From Reyranella sp. (GTDB lineage Bacteria > Pseudomonadota > Alphaproteobacteria > Reyranellales > Reyranellaceae), in the NCBI GenBank assembly GCA_019745575.1, contig JAIETA010000029.1, positions 1 to 40,476 of the forward strand: a DNA stretch of 40,476 nucleotides, in the 5' to 3' direction. The translations under genes and the position numbers were made by a program. Below, piece by piece: positions 26,373-32,776 of this stretch (the stretch's first letter is position 1; the number at the start of each line of letters is the position of its first letter). The notes beneath the pieces are model-generated. The model did not search any database. It was not told where the DNA came from and saw only the letters and a list, made by a program, of their open reading frames with translations.

Positions 26373-27587
26373 CTACATCAATCCTGGATCGACGGTGAAC
26401 AACTCCTTCGCGCGGCCGACGCCGCGCAGCGCGAAGCGGCCGACCGAAACCAGCCGCGCGCGCTCGGCCGGTGGCAGGGCCTCGACCAATGCCGCCGACA
26501 CGAGCATGGGACGGTCAACCGAGCGGCACAACGAGGCGATGCGACTGGTCTCGTTGACCGCGGGCCCGACGACGGTGAAGTCGAGCCGGTCGACGCTGCC
26601 GACGTTGCCGTAAAAGACCTCGCCGATATGCAGCCCGACATAGACCGAGGTGATCGGCCGCTCCTCGGCCTGACGTCGTTCGTTCACTGCCCGCACTTTC
26701 TCGCGCATGTCGGCCTCGGCGCGCAGCGCCTTGACGCAGGCCTCGGCCGGCTTCTCGGCGCGGAAGATCGCGAGCGTGCCGTCGCCGATCAGCTTCAGCA
26801 CCTCGCCGCCGGCCTGCTGGATGGCGGTGATGACGGCCTCGGCATAGTCGTTCAGGAGCGGGAGCACCTCGTCGGGCGGCGCGGTGTCGGTGATCTTGGT
26901 GTAGCCGCGCAGATCGGAGAACCACAGGGCGGCATCGATGCGGTCGGCGACGCCGCGCGAGATGCGGCCGCTCAGCACGCGTTTGCCGGCGTCGCGGCCG
27001 AGATAGACATCGACCAGCGTGCCCGCGACACGGGCGAGTGCGCCCGCCTTGATGGCGAGCGCCAGCGGCGGCACCAGCCGGCGCAGCGCGACCACGTTGG
27101 CATCGCTGAAGCCCTCGGGTTGACGGGTCAACCAGGAAGAGTAGACGCAATCCATGTCGCCGATGGCCTTGTCGTCGGCAAAGCGATGGACGAAGACGAG
27201 GTAATCGGTGTGGCCGGCATCCTTCATCTCCTGAATGGCCAGGAAGTCAGCGGCTTCGCCGAAGCCGATGCGCCGGCGCAGCTCCTCTTCGCCGGTCTGC
27301 AGGAGATGAAAAAACGGGCTGCGCTGCCACGATTCGGCGGCTTCGCCCTGGTCGGTGCGGCCGTACTCGACCGTCGGCGCGTCGTTCGATTCGTCGTCAC
27401 GCCAGCGAAAGACGCGGCCTTCATGGACGGGGTGCAGCGTATCGATGAGGGCGGTCGCGCGCGACAGCTCGAGGCCGGCGGCGCGGCACTTCTCGCAGAA
27501 CGCGCGCAACAGATCCTCTTCCGCCATGCCGGCGAGGCCGCGGCGAACCACCCAGCCAGCGATGCGGACGATGTCGGCGTCGTTCAT
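26373..27587 (-). CDS. Class III adenylate/guanylate cyclase with N-terminal sensor region
   Basis: A 404-residue cytoplasmic cyclase that would make cAMP or cGMP. The catalytic domain covers about residues 215-400. Metal-binding Asp is in WFSDLRGYT, the second in [10 protein letters not shown], and the catalytic Asn/Arg are in [12 protein letters not shown]. The N-terminal half (from about 50) contains [12 protein letters not shown] and [15 protein letters not shown] and resembles a GAF-like sensor, with no membrane segment. An upstream ATG at 27617 is also in frame. I prefer 27587, where [11 protein letters not shown] starts the conserved part, but neither has a strong ribosome site. It is probably the first gene of a pair with dps and is divergent from the EthD-like gene. 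Confidence 0.9.
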   Translation of the reverse strand: MNDADIVRIAGWVVRRGLAGMAEEDLLRAFCEKCRAAGLELSRATALIDTLHPVHEGRVFRWRDDESNDAPTVEYGRTDQGEAAESWQRSPFFHLLQTGEEELRRRIGFGEAADFLAIQEMKDAGHTDYLVFVHRFADDKAIGDMDCVYSSWLTRQPEGFSDANVVALRRLVPPLALAIKAGALARVAGTLVDVYLGRDAGKRVLSGRISRGVADRIDAALWFSDLRGYTKITDTAPPDEVLPLLNDYAEAVITAIQQAGGEVLKLIGDGTLAIFRAEKPAEACVKALRAEADMREKVRAVNERRQAEERPITSVYVGLHIGEVFYGNVGSVDRLDFTVVGPAVNETSRIASLCRSVDRPMLVSAALVEALPPAERARLVSVGRFALRGVGRAKELFTVDPGLM

Positions 27588-27651
27588 GGACCCATTTTGT
27601 GTTGGCAGGTATTTCATCGTGCCTGAAACTCACGTGCAAGAGGAGTGCCGA

Positions 27652-27984
27652 ATGAGCACGCTGCCGAATTGCCTCCTGATCGTGACCGCCGAGGTCGATG
27701 CCGAAGTCGAGGCCGACTGGGGCCGCTGGTACGACGACGTCCACCTGCCCGATGCGCTCGCCTGTCCTGGCGTGCGGGCCGGCCGGCGTTACGTGTCGTC
27801 CGGCGAGATCGCCGAAAGCGAGCGCGGCCAGAGTAGCCGCCGCCGCGCCACGCTCTACACCACGGTCTACGAGCTCGAGTCGCCGGCCGCGGTCGAGACA
27901 GCGGCGTTCGCGGCGATGCGCGGTTGGGGCCGTTTCGCCCCCTACGTGCGCTCGCAGACCCGCGTGGTCGTGGCGCTTGCCTAG
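27652..27984 (+). CDS. Small EthD/dimeric alpha-beta barrel-like protein
   Basis: A 110-residue protein with the look of a dimeric alpha+beta barrel (ferredoxin-like) domain: a beta strand (CLLIVTAEV), the segment WGRWYDDVHLPDALACPGVRAGRRY (in part) at about 23-47, a strand TLYTTVYEL and a C-terminal helix. EthD-like and related families share the WYxxVHLPD pattern; some members are small oxidases, isomerases or detoxification proteins. AGAGGAG is 7-13 bases before the ATG at 27652. It faces away from the cyclase gene across 64 bases and overlaps the converging GGT-like gene by 4 bases. The exact function is unknown. Confidence 0.8.
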   Translation: MSTLPNCLLIVTAEVDAEVEADWGRWYDDVHLPDALACPGVRAGRRYVSSGEIAESERGQSSRRRATLYTTVYELESPAAVETAAFAAMRGWGRFAPYVRSQTRVVVALA

Positions 27985-29588
27985 ACCGGCACGCAGTAGC
28001 CGTCGCGCCGCGGGTCGCAGCCGCCGGTGAGCAGACCGGTGGCGGGATCGGCCGCCACGCCCTGCATGCCGCCAACCCTCATCGTCCAGTCGGGGCCGCT
28101 GGCGAGGTCGTGGCCGCGCTTGCGCAATTCGGCATGGACCTCGGGTTCGACACGCGACTCGAGCAGAACGGCGCGGCCGTCAGTGAGCCGGGCGCGCGGC
28201 GCCTCGATCGCCTGCTGCAACGGCAGGCCGTAGTCGACATACTGCACGAAGGCCTGCGGCTGCGTTTGCAGGATGCCGTAGCTGCCGGGCGTGCCAAGGG
28301 CGAGCACCGGCCGGCCGTCCTGGGTGACGATCGAGGGCGCCACGCAGATCGGCATCGGCTGGCCCGGCGTCACGCGATTCGGGCTCCTGGGGTTCACGTC
28401 GGCCCAGTACAGGAAGTTGTTGAGACAGAGGCCGGTGCCGGGAACCACGATGCCTGAGCCGAAGACACTGCCCAGGCTTTGCGTCACGCACACCATGTTG
28501 CCCTCGCTGTCGGCGATCGAGAACGAGGTCGTGTGGCCCTCGGCGCCGTCCTTCGGTGGCGTCCACTGCTCGGTCGGGCCGTCGACCGGCCTGCCGTCGC
28601 GCACGCGGGTGCGCAGGCCTTCGACGTGGCCGTCGGCCAGCAGTTCGGCGAGCTTCTGCGGCGACGGCACGCCGCTGGCGATGCGGACGCCGGCGGCGAT
28701 GCGAATGGCGCGCAGCACGGTGTCGAGGTGCTCGACGCCGTTGCGCGGCATACGCGCCAAGTCGAAGCCCTCGAGAATGCGCAGCGTCAGCAGATACTGG
28801 AAGGCCTCGCAGGGCGGTGGCGGCACATGCACCTGGCGGCCGCGATAGGTGACCGATACCGGGTCGGTCCACACCGCCTTGGCTTCCATCAGGTCGTCCA
28901 TGGTGAGGATGCCGCCCAATTCGCCGAGCCGCGCGATCAGCTTCCTGCCGAGTGCGCCGCCGTACATCAGGCCGGGGCCTTCGGCCGCCAGCGCTTCCAG
29001 CGTACCGGCGAGATCGGGTTGCTTCAGCACGGCGCCGAGCGCAGGCCTGCCGCCGCCGATACCGTCCAGGTAGACGCGCGACCATTCGGGATAGAGCTTG
29101 GCCAGGCCGCGCATCTCCGGCGTAACGCCGGCAATTTCCTCGACATTGAACTCGATCAGGCCGAAGCCGTCACGGGCGAGCTTGATCGCGGGCGCGAACA
29201 GCTCGGGCAGCTTCTTGTTGCCGTAGGCGCTCACCATCTCGCACCAGCCGGCGAGATTTCCGGGCGCGCCGACCGCCACCGCGCCGCGCTGCAGCTGGCT
29301 GCGGTCGGTGAGCCGCTCGACCGGGAAGCCGCGCGGGATCGGCGCCATGAAGTCGAGCGAGCGTACGCGCCTTTCCCGGGCGACGTAGCAGGTCGCCAGG
29401 CCACGGCCGGCAAGGCCCGACATGTAGGGCTCGACCACGTTCAACGCCGCCGCAGTGGCCGCCGCCGCGTCGAACGCCGTGCCGCCGTCGGCCAGGATCC
29501 GGGCGCCGGCCGCCGCCGCCAGCGGATGGGCCGCCGCCACCATTCCGTGGCGCGATGTGACGGTCGGACGCTTGCCGTGCTGAAGCAT
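27981..29588 (-). CDS. Gamma-glutamyltransferase-like Ntn hydrolase (divergent)
   Basis: A 535-residue protein of the gamma-glutamyltranspeptidase family, which cleaves itself to expose a nucleophilic threonine. The Thr is in EGHTTSFSIADSEGN, at about residue 347, followed by SLGSVFGSGIVVPGTGLCLNN. No signal peptide is seen, so it is probably cytoplasmic unlike E. coli GGT. Where GGTs have a YREMAP-type segment whose Arg binds the gamma-glutamyl carboxylate, this reads LDFMAPIPRG without that Arg. The late PGG is PGS. The substrate may therefore not be a gamma-glutamyl compound. It diverges from the monooxygenase/selenoprotein operon across 98 bases and may share its regulation. Confidence 0.88.
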   Translation of the reverse strand: MLQHGKRPTVTSRHGMVAAAHPLAAAAGARILADGGTAFDAAAATAAALNVVEPYMSGLAGRGLATCYVARERRVRSLDFMAPIPRGFPVERLTDRSQLQRGAVAVGAPGNLAGWCEMVSAYGNKKLPELFAPAIKLARDGFGLIEFNVEEIAGVTPEMRGLAKLYPEWSRVYLDGIGGGRPALGAVLKQPDLAGTLEALAAEGPGLMYGGALGRKLIARLGELGGILTMDDLMEAKAVWTDPVSVTYRGRQVHVPPPPCEAFQYLLTLRILEGFDLARMPRNGVEHLDTVLRAIRIAAGVRIASGVPSPQKLAELLADGHVEGLRTRVRDGRPVDGPTEQWTPPKDGAEGHTTSFSIADSEGNMVCVTQSLGSVFGSGIVVPGTGLCLNNFLYWADVNPRSPNRVTPGQPMPICVAPSIVTQDGRPVLALGTPGSYGILQTQPQAFVQYVDYGLPLQQAIEAPRARLTDGRAVLLESRVEPEVHAELRKRGHDLASGPDWTMRVGGMQGVAADPATGLLTGGCDPRRDGYCVPV

Positions 29589-29605
29589 GTCTGTTTCCTC
29601 CCCCG

Positions 29606-29626
29606 AGCCGGCGGATCGTGCCGGCT
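29606..29626. promoter_or_regulatory. Perfect 7-bp inverted repeat between GGT-like gene and LLM-UGSC operon
   Basis: AGCCGGC (29606-29612) and GCCGGCT (29620-29626) flank a 7-base spacer in the divergent gap 29589-29686. The symmetry and position suit a dimeric repressor or activator site serving both directions, although no regulator gene is nearby. A chance palindrome in high-GC DNA remains possible. Confidence 0.4.
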
Positions 29627-29686
29627 TGAAAGGGTCGCGACCAGCGGGATTTGCGCTAAGCTGCCCCGCAGGAGGCGAGGGGACCG

Positions 29687-30766
29687 ATGCGCAGACTGGA
29701 ATTTGGCTGGTTTCTGCCGACCGCCGGCGACACGACGGCCTATGGCGTGGCCAGCGCCCAGGTCGCGCCGTCGCTCGACATGTTCGACCGCATCGTCGCC
29801 GCGGCGGAGGCGGCCGGCTTCGAATACATGCTGGTGCCGGTGCAGACCTCGTGCTGGGAGGCGTGGATCGCCAGCGCCATGATGGTGGCGCGCTCGAAGT
29901 CGATGCGCATGCTGGTGGCAGCAAGACCCAGCTACATCAATCCCGTCCTGCTCGCCAAGATGATCACCACCTTCGACCAGCTGTCGGGCGGCCGCATCTG
30001 CATCAACCTGATCGCGGGTCAAAGCGAAGCCGAGAACGCCGCCGAGGGCATCCGCTGGGGCAAGGAAGAGCGCTATGAAATCATGGACGAGGAAGTCTCG
30101 ATCCTGAAGGCGTTGTGGACGACGCGCGGTCCGGTCACGTTCGACGGCAGGTTTTACCAGCTGAAGGGCGCGCAGATCCGGCCCTATCCGCTGCAGCAAC
30201 CCTACCCGCGCTTCTATCTCGGCGGCGGCTCTCGGCAGGCCTGGGAGATCTCGGCCAAGCACTCCGATGTGCACCTCTTCTGGGGCGACACCTACGAACG
30301 CATCCGCGCCAACATGGCCGAGATCCGCGGCATGGCGGCCCGTCACGGCCGCGAGAACGACATCGGCTTCGGCATGCGCCTGCAGGTCATCTGCCGCCCG
30401 ACCGAGAAGGAGGCGTGGGATTTCGCCCACGGTCTGGTGGCGCATGCCAGCGACTCGCAGAAGAAGTTCGTGCAAACGCACTTTGCCACGTCCGAGGCCA
30501 ACCGCCGCGTACGCGAGCTGGCCGCGATCGGCGAGACCATCGAACCGCATCTGTGGACCGGCATCACGCAGGTTCGCCCCGGCGCCGGCATCGCCGTCGT
30601 CGGTGACCCCGAGCAGTGCGCCGACACGCTGCAGAAGTTCATCGACCTCGGCTGCCACTCCTTCTGCCTGTCGGGCTACCTGCACGACGAGGAGGCCGAA
30701 CGCTTCGGCAAGTGGGTGATGCCGATCCTGCGCGTGCGCAACCGCGAGCGCATGCTCGCCGCCTAG
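29687..30766 (+). CDS. LLM-class flavin-dependent monooxygenase (SsuD-like)
   Basis: A 359-residue bacterial luciferase-like monooxygenase, using FMNH2 and O2 in the cytoplasm. LEFGWFLPTAGDTTAYG at about 4-20, YMLVPVQTSCWEAWIAS at about 46-62 and LSGGRICINLIAGQSEAENAAEG (in part) at about 98-120 match alkanesulfonate monooxygenase-like members, as does RFYLGGGSRQAWEISAKHSD. The Cys-rich pocket of true SsuD is not confirmed. AGGAGG is 11 bases before the ATG at 29687. It is the first gene of a three-gene unit; the next starts 11 bases later. No flavin reductase gene is adjacent. The substrate is unknown; an organosulfur or organoselenium compound is only a guess from the linked selenoprotein. 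Confidence 0.92.
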   Translation: MRRLEFGWFLPTAGDTTAYGVASAQVAPSLDMFDRIVAAAEAAGFEYMLVPVQTSCWEAWIASAMMVARSKSMRMLVAARPSYINPVLLAKMITTFDQLSGGRICINLIAGQSEAENAAEGIRWGKEERYEIMDEEVSILKALWTTRGPVTFDGRFYQLKGAQIRPYPLQQPYPRFYLGGGSRQAWEISAKHSDVHLFWGDTYERIRANMAEIRGMAARHGRENDIGFGMRLQVICRPTEKEAWDFAHGLVAHASDSQKKFVQTHFATSEANRRVRELAAIGETIEPHLWTGITQVRPGAGIAVVGDPEQCADTLQKFIDLGCHSFCLSGYLHDEEAERFGKWVMPILRVRNRERMLAA

Positions 30767-30777
30767 GAGACGCCAAC

Positions 30778-31833
30778 GTGCAACTCGCCTCCAAGAGCTA
30801 TGACATCGACAGCATTTCCGCCGTCCAGGAGCTGTATCACAGCAGCGGCTGGACCGACGGCCTGCCGATCGTGCCGCCGACGGCCGACGCGGTACAAGCT
30901 TGCCTCGAGTGGGCGATGATGCCGCCCGACCAGCTGATCGGCATCGAGCCGGTGCGCGGGCTTGCCATCACCGCCGAAAAGCTCGCCATCAACGCCGTCA
31001 TGGCGGGCTGCCTGCCGATGCACTTCCCCGTCGTGGTCACGGCCTGGACGGCGATGATGCAGGACGAGTTCCTGATGCACGGCGCCACCGCCAGCACCGG
31101 CGGCTGCGCCGTCCTCGTGGTGCTGAACGGGCCGATCCGCCTCGAACTTGGTGCCAGCGGCACCTTCAATGCACTGGGCAACAGCGACCGCGCCACCGCG
31201 GTCATCGGCCGCGCCATCCGGCTCTGCCTGATCAACCTCATGGACGTCCGGCCCGGCGTCATCGATCGCTCGACCCTGGGTCACCCCGGCAAGTTCAGCT
31301 ACTGCCTGGCCGAGGACGAGGAGGACTCGTCCTGGCTGCCGCTTGCCGAACAACGTGGCGTTCCCAAGGGTGCCTCCTCGGTGACGGTGATGGCGGCAGG
31401 CGCGCCGCGCCAGCTCATGAACGAGTGGACGACCCGACCCGAGGAGATCCTCGAAACCTTCGCCGCCGAGATGCGCGCCAACCTGCGGCACTATTCCATC
31501 CATCCCGGCAACTACGCCCTGATCGTTCCCAAGCAGCTGCGCGAGCATCTACAGGCCGCGGGCTGGACCAAGACCGACATCGCCGCCTTCATCCACGAGC
31601 GGGCGCGCATCCATCGCCGCGAATGGGCCGATGTCGGCAAGGGCGCGGTCGTGCGTGACCGCGGCGACAGCGTCTATCCGGCGATGGAGTCGCCCGACCA
31701 GCTCCTGGTGATCGCGGCGGGCGGGCCGGCCGGCGGCTTCGGTGCGGTCATTCCGCCCTGGCTCGGCAACAAGAGCCATGCCGTGACCCTGCCAATCGGC
31801 GCCTGCATCGATTGCGAACCCCCGAAGAAGTGA
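30778..31833 (+). CDS. Unrecognised 351-residue protein linked to UGSC selenoprotein
   Basis: A cytoplasmic protein (no signal or membrane segment) that I cannot assign to a characterised family. Notable segments are WTDGLPIVPPT at residues 25-35, glycine-rich HGATASTGGCAVLVVLNGP at 101-119, HPGKFSYCLAEDEEDSSW at 169-186 and a late VIAAGGPAGGFGAVIPPWLG. Cysteines are at 78, 110, 150 and 176. The GTG start at 30778 follows AGGAGA, and the gene is 11 bases after the monooxygenase and 10 bases before the selenoprotein, so the three are probably co-transcribed. It is a strong candidate partner of the UGSC protein. The repeated VxxA/G-rich strands suggest an alpha/beta fold. Confidence 0.85.
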   Translation: MQLASKSYDIDSISAVQELYHSSGWTDGLPIVPPTADAVQACLEWAMMPPDQLIGIEPVRGLAITAEKLAINAVMAGCLPMHFPVVVTAWTAMMQDEFLMHGATASTGGCAVLVVLNGPIRLELGASGTFNALGNSDRATAVIGRAIRLCLINLMDVRPGVIDRSTLGHPGKFSYCLAEDEEDSSWLPLAEQRGVPKGASSVTVMAAGAPRQLMNEWTTRPEEILETFAAEMRANLRHYSIHPGNYALIVPKQLREHLQAAGWTKTDIAAFIHERARIHRREWADVGKGAVVRDRGDSVYPAMESPDQLLVIAAGGPAGGFGAVIPPWLGNKSHAVTLPIGACIDCEPPKK

Positions 31834-31843
31834 GGATCCTGCC

Positions 31844-32368
31844 ATGACGTTCCGCGTGCTCGACCCGACGACCGAAAAAGCGCCGCCGGCCGGCCGGCTG
31901 GCGCCGCGCCTCGACACGCTCGAGGGCAAGACGATCGGCTTTATTTCCAACGGCAAGGAAGGCACCAAGGGTTTCTTCAGGCATCTGGACCAGATGCTGC
32001 GCGAAGAGCATGGAGTTGCCCGGGTGGTGAGCCGCACCAAGTCGAACTACAGCGCGCCGGCCGACAAGCACATCGTCGACGAGATCAGGAGTTGGGACGC
32101 CGTCGTCTCCGGTCTTGGCGATTGAGGCAGCTGCTCATCGTGCAGTCTGCACGACTCAGTCACCGCCGAGCGCCTGGGCGTTCCCGCCTTCAGCGTGATG
32201 ACCAGCCGGTTCGTGAGCGCCGCCGAGATGATGAGCCGCGTGCTCGGCATGCCCGGCTACGCCTTCGCGACCATCGGCCATCCGGTGAGCAGTGCCACCG
32301 ACGACGGCCTTCGCGACATGGCGCGAATGGCGATCGGGCAGGGAAGCCGTCTGCTGTTGCGCGCCTAG
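31844..32368 (+). CDS. UGSC-family selenoprotein, Sec encoded by in-frame UGA at 32123-32125
   Basis: Read through the UGA, the frame gives 174 residues: Sec94 followed by GSCSSCSLHDS, then SVMTSRFVSAAEMMSRVLG and a TAG at 32366-32368. UGSC proteins are known from metagenome selenoprotein surveys (Zhang and Gladyshev) as Sec- or Cys-containing, but have no established function. The Sec94/Cys97/Cys100 array resembles a thiol-redox or metal-binding site. The N-terminal part (GKTIGFISNGKEG..., VVSGLGD) looks like a Rossmann-type strand-helix fold. Homology continues in the same frame on both sides of the UGA with no frameshift, and a hairpin lies at SECIS distance. The ATG has AGGA upstream. Sec machinery is not in the window, so Sec insertion is inferred. 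Without it, the product would be a 93-residue fragment. Confidence 0.9.
32130..32160 (+). promoter_or_regulatory. Bacterial SECIS element of the UGSC gene
   Basis: A perfect 7-bp stem TCGTGCA (32138-32144) / TGCACGA (32148-32154) closes a GUC apical loop (32145-32147), 19 bases after the UGA. An outer helix can form: CTG 32131-32133 with CAG 32157-32159, and a G-U pair 30/60, across a small internal loop. SelB needs a G and U in the loop, both present. The tip GCAGUCUGC is almost identical to the E. coli fdhF SECIS tip GCAGGUCUGC as I recall it. Because the element is inside the coding sequence, its bases also encode the CSLHD segment. Confidence 0.85.
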
Positions 32369-32386
32369 ACCGGCCGGGGCAGGCGA

Positions 32387-32752
32387 TCATGTCTGCGGCG
32401 TATCCGGGGGCTCCGATTCGGGCGCTCTCTTCTCGATTTCCCGGATGATGCCGAGCATCCTGCCGTCGGATCCGAATCGAATCTCAAGCAGGACCGTTTC
32501 GGTCATGCCAGGCGTGTCGCGGAGATACCACCACTTGGCGATCTTGCCGCCGAAGAGGCGATAGGTACGGAACGGCTCGCCGAGCAGGGTGGTGGCGTCG
32601 GCAAGCGTCGAGGTGCCGATGACCAGCCGGTCGGCTTGGTCCGGGTCGAAGTCCCGCCCGATCTCGCGGGCGCACCCCGACAGAGCCAACGCGCCTGCTG
32701 CGAGGATCGCCAAGAAGGCGGGAAGCGAAGGCCGGCTGCCGGGCATGATCAC
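32387..32752 (-). CDS. Small lipoprotein, BamE/SmpA-like
   Basis: A 121-residue (from GTG 32752) or 119-residue (from ATG 32746) lipoprotein. The N-terminal signal ends in lipobox LSGC, with the Cys at about residue 28, so it is probably anchored in a membrane facing the periplasm. The rest has the small BamE/SmpA-like pattern: IGTSTLADATTLLGEPF (about 45-61), then a beta segment KWWYLRDTP and TVLLEIRFGSDGRMLG. AGGA lies upstream of both starts. It lies 24 bases after the RND pump gene on the same strand and may be the third gene of that operon. Whether it helps assemble or regulate the efflux complex is unknown. Confidence 0.75.
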   Translation of the reverse strand: MIMPGSRPSLPAFLAILAAGALALSGCAREIGRDFDPDQADRLVIGTSTLADATTLLGEPFRTYRLFGGKIAKWWYLRDTPGMTETVLLEIRFGSDGRMLGIIREIEKRAPESEPPDTPQT

Positions 32753-32776
32753 GTTGTCCTGGGTGCGGCGATCGGC

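Noticed and set aside
29606..29626. Palindrome as a transcription terminator
   Set aside because: It lies between divergent starts, where a terminator is not expected, and has no U tract.
32123..32125. TGA read as the normal stop of a 93-residue protein
   Set aside because: The frame continues for 80 residues with the UGSC family's own motif right after the TGA and a SECIS-like hairpin; the downstream part has no ribosome site or start of its own.
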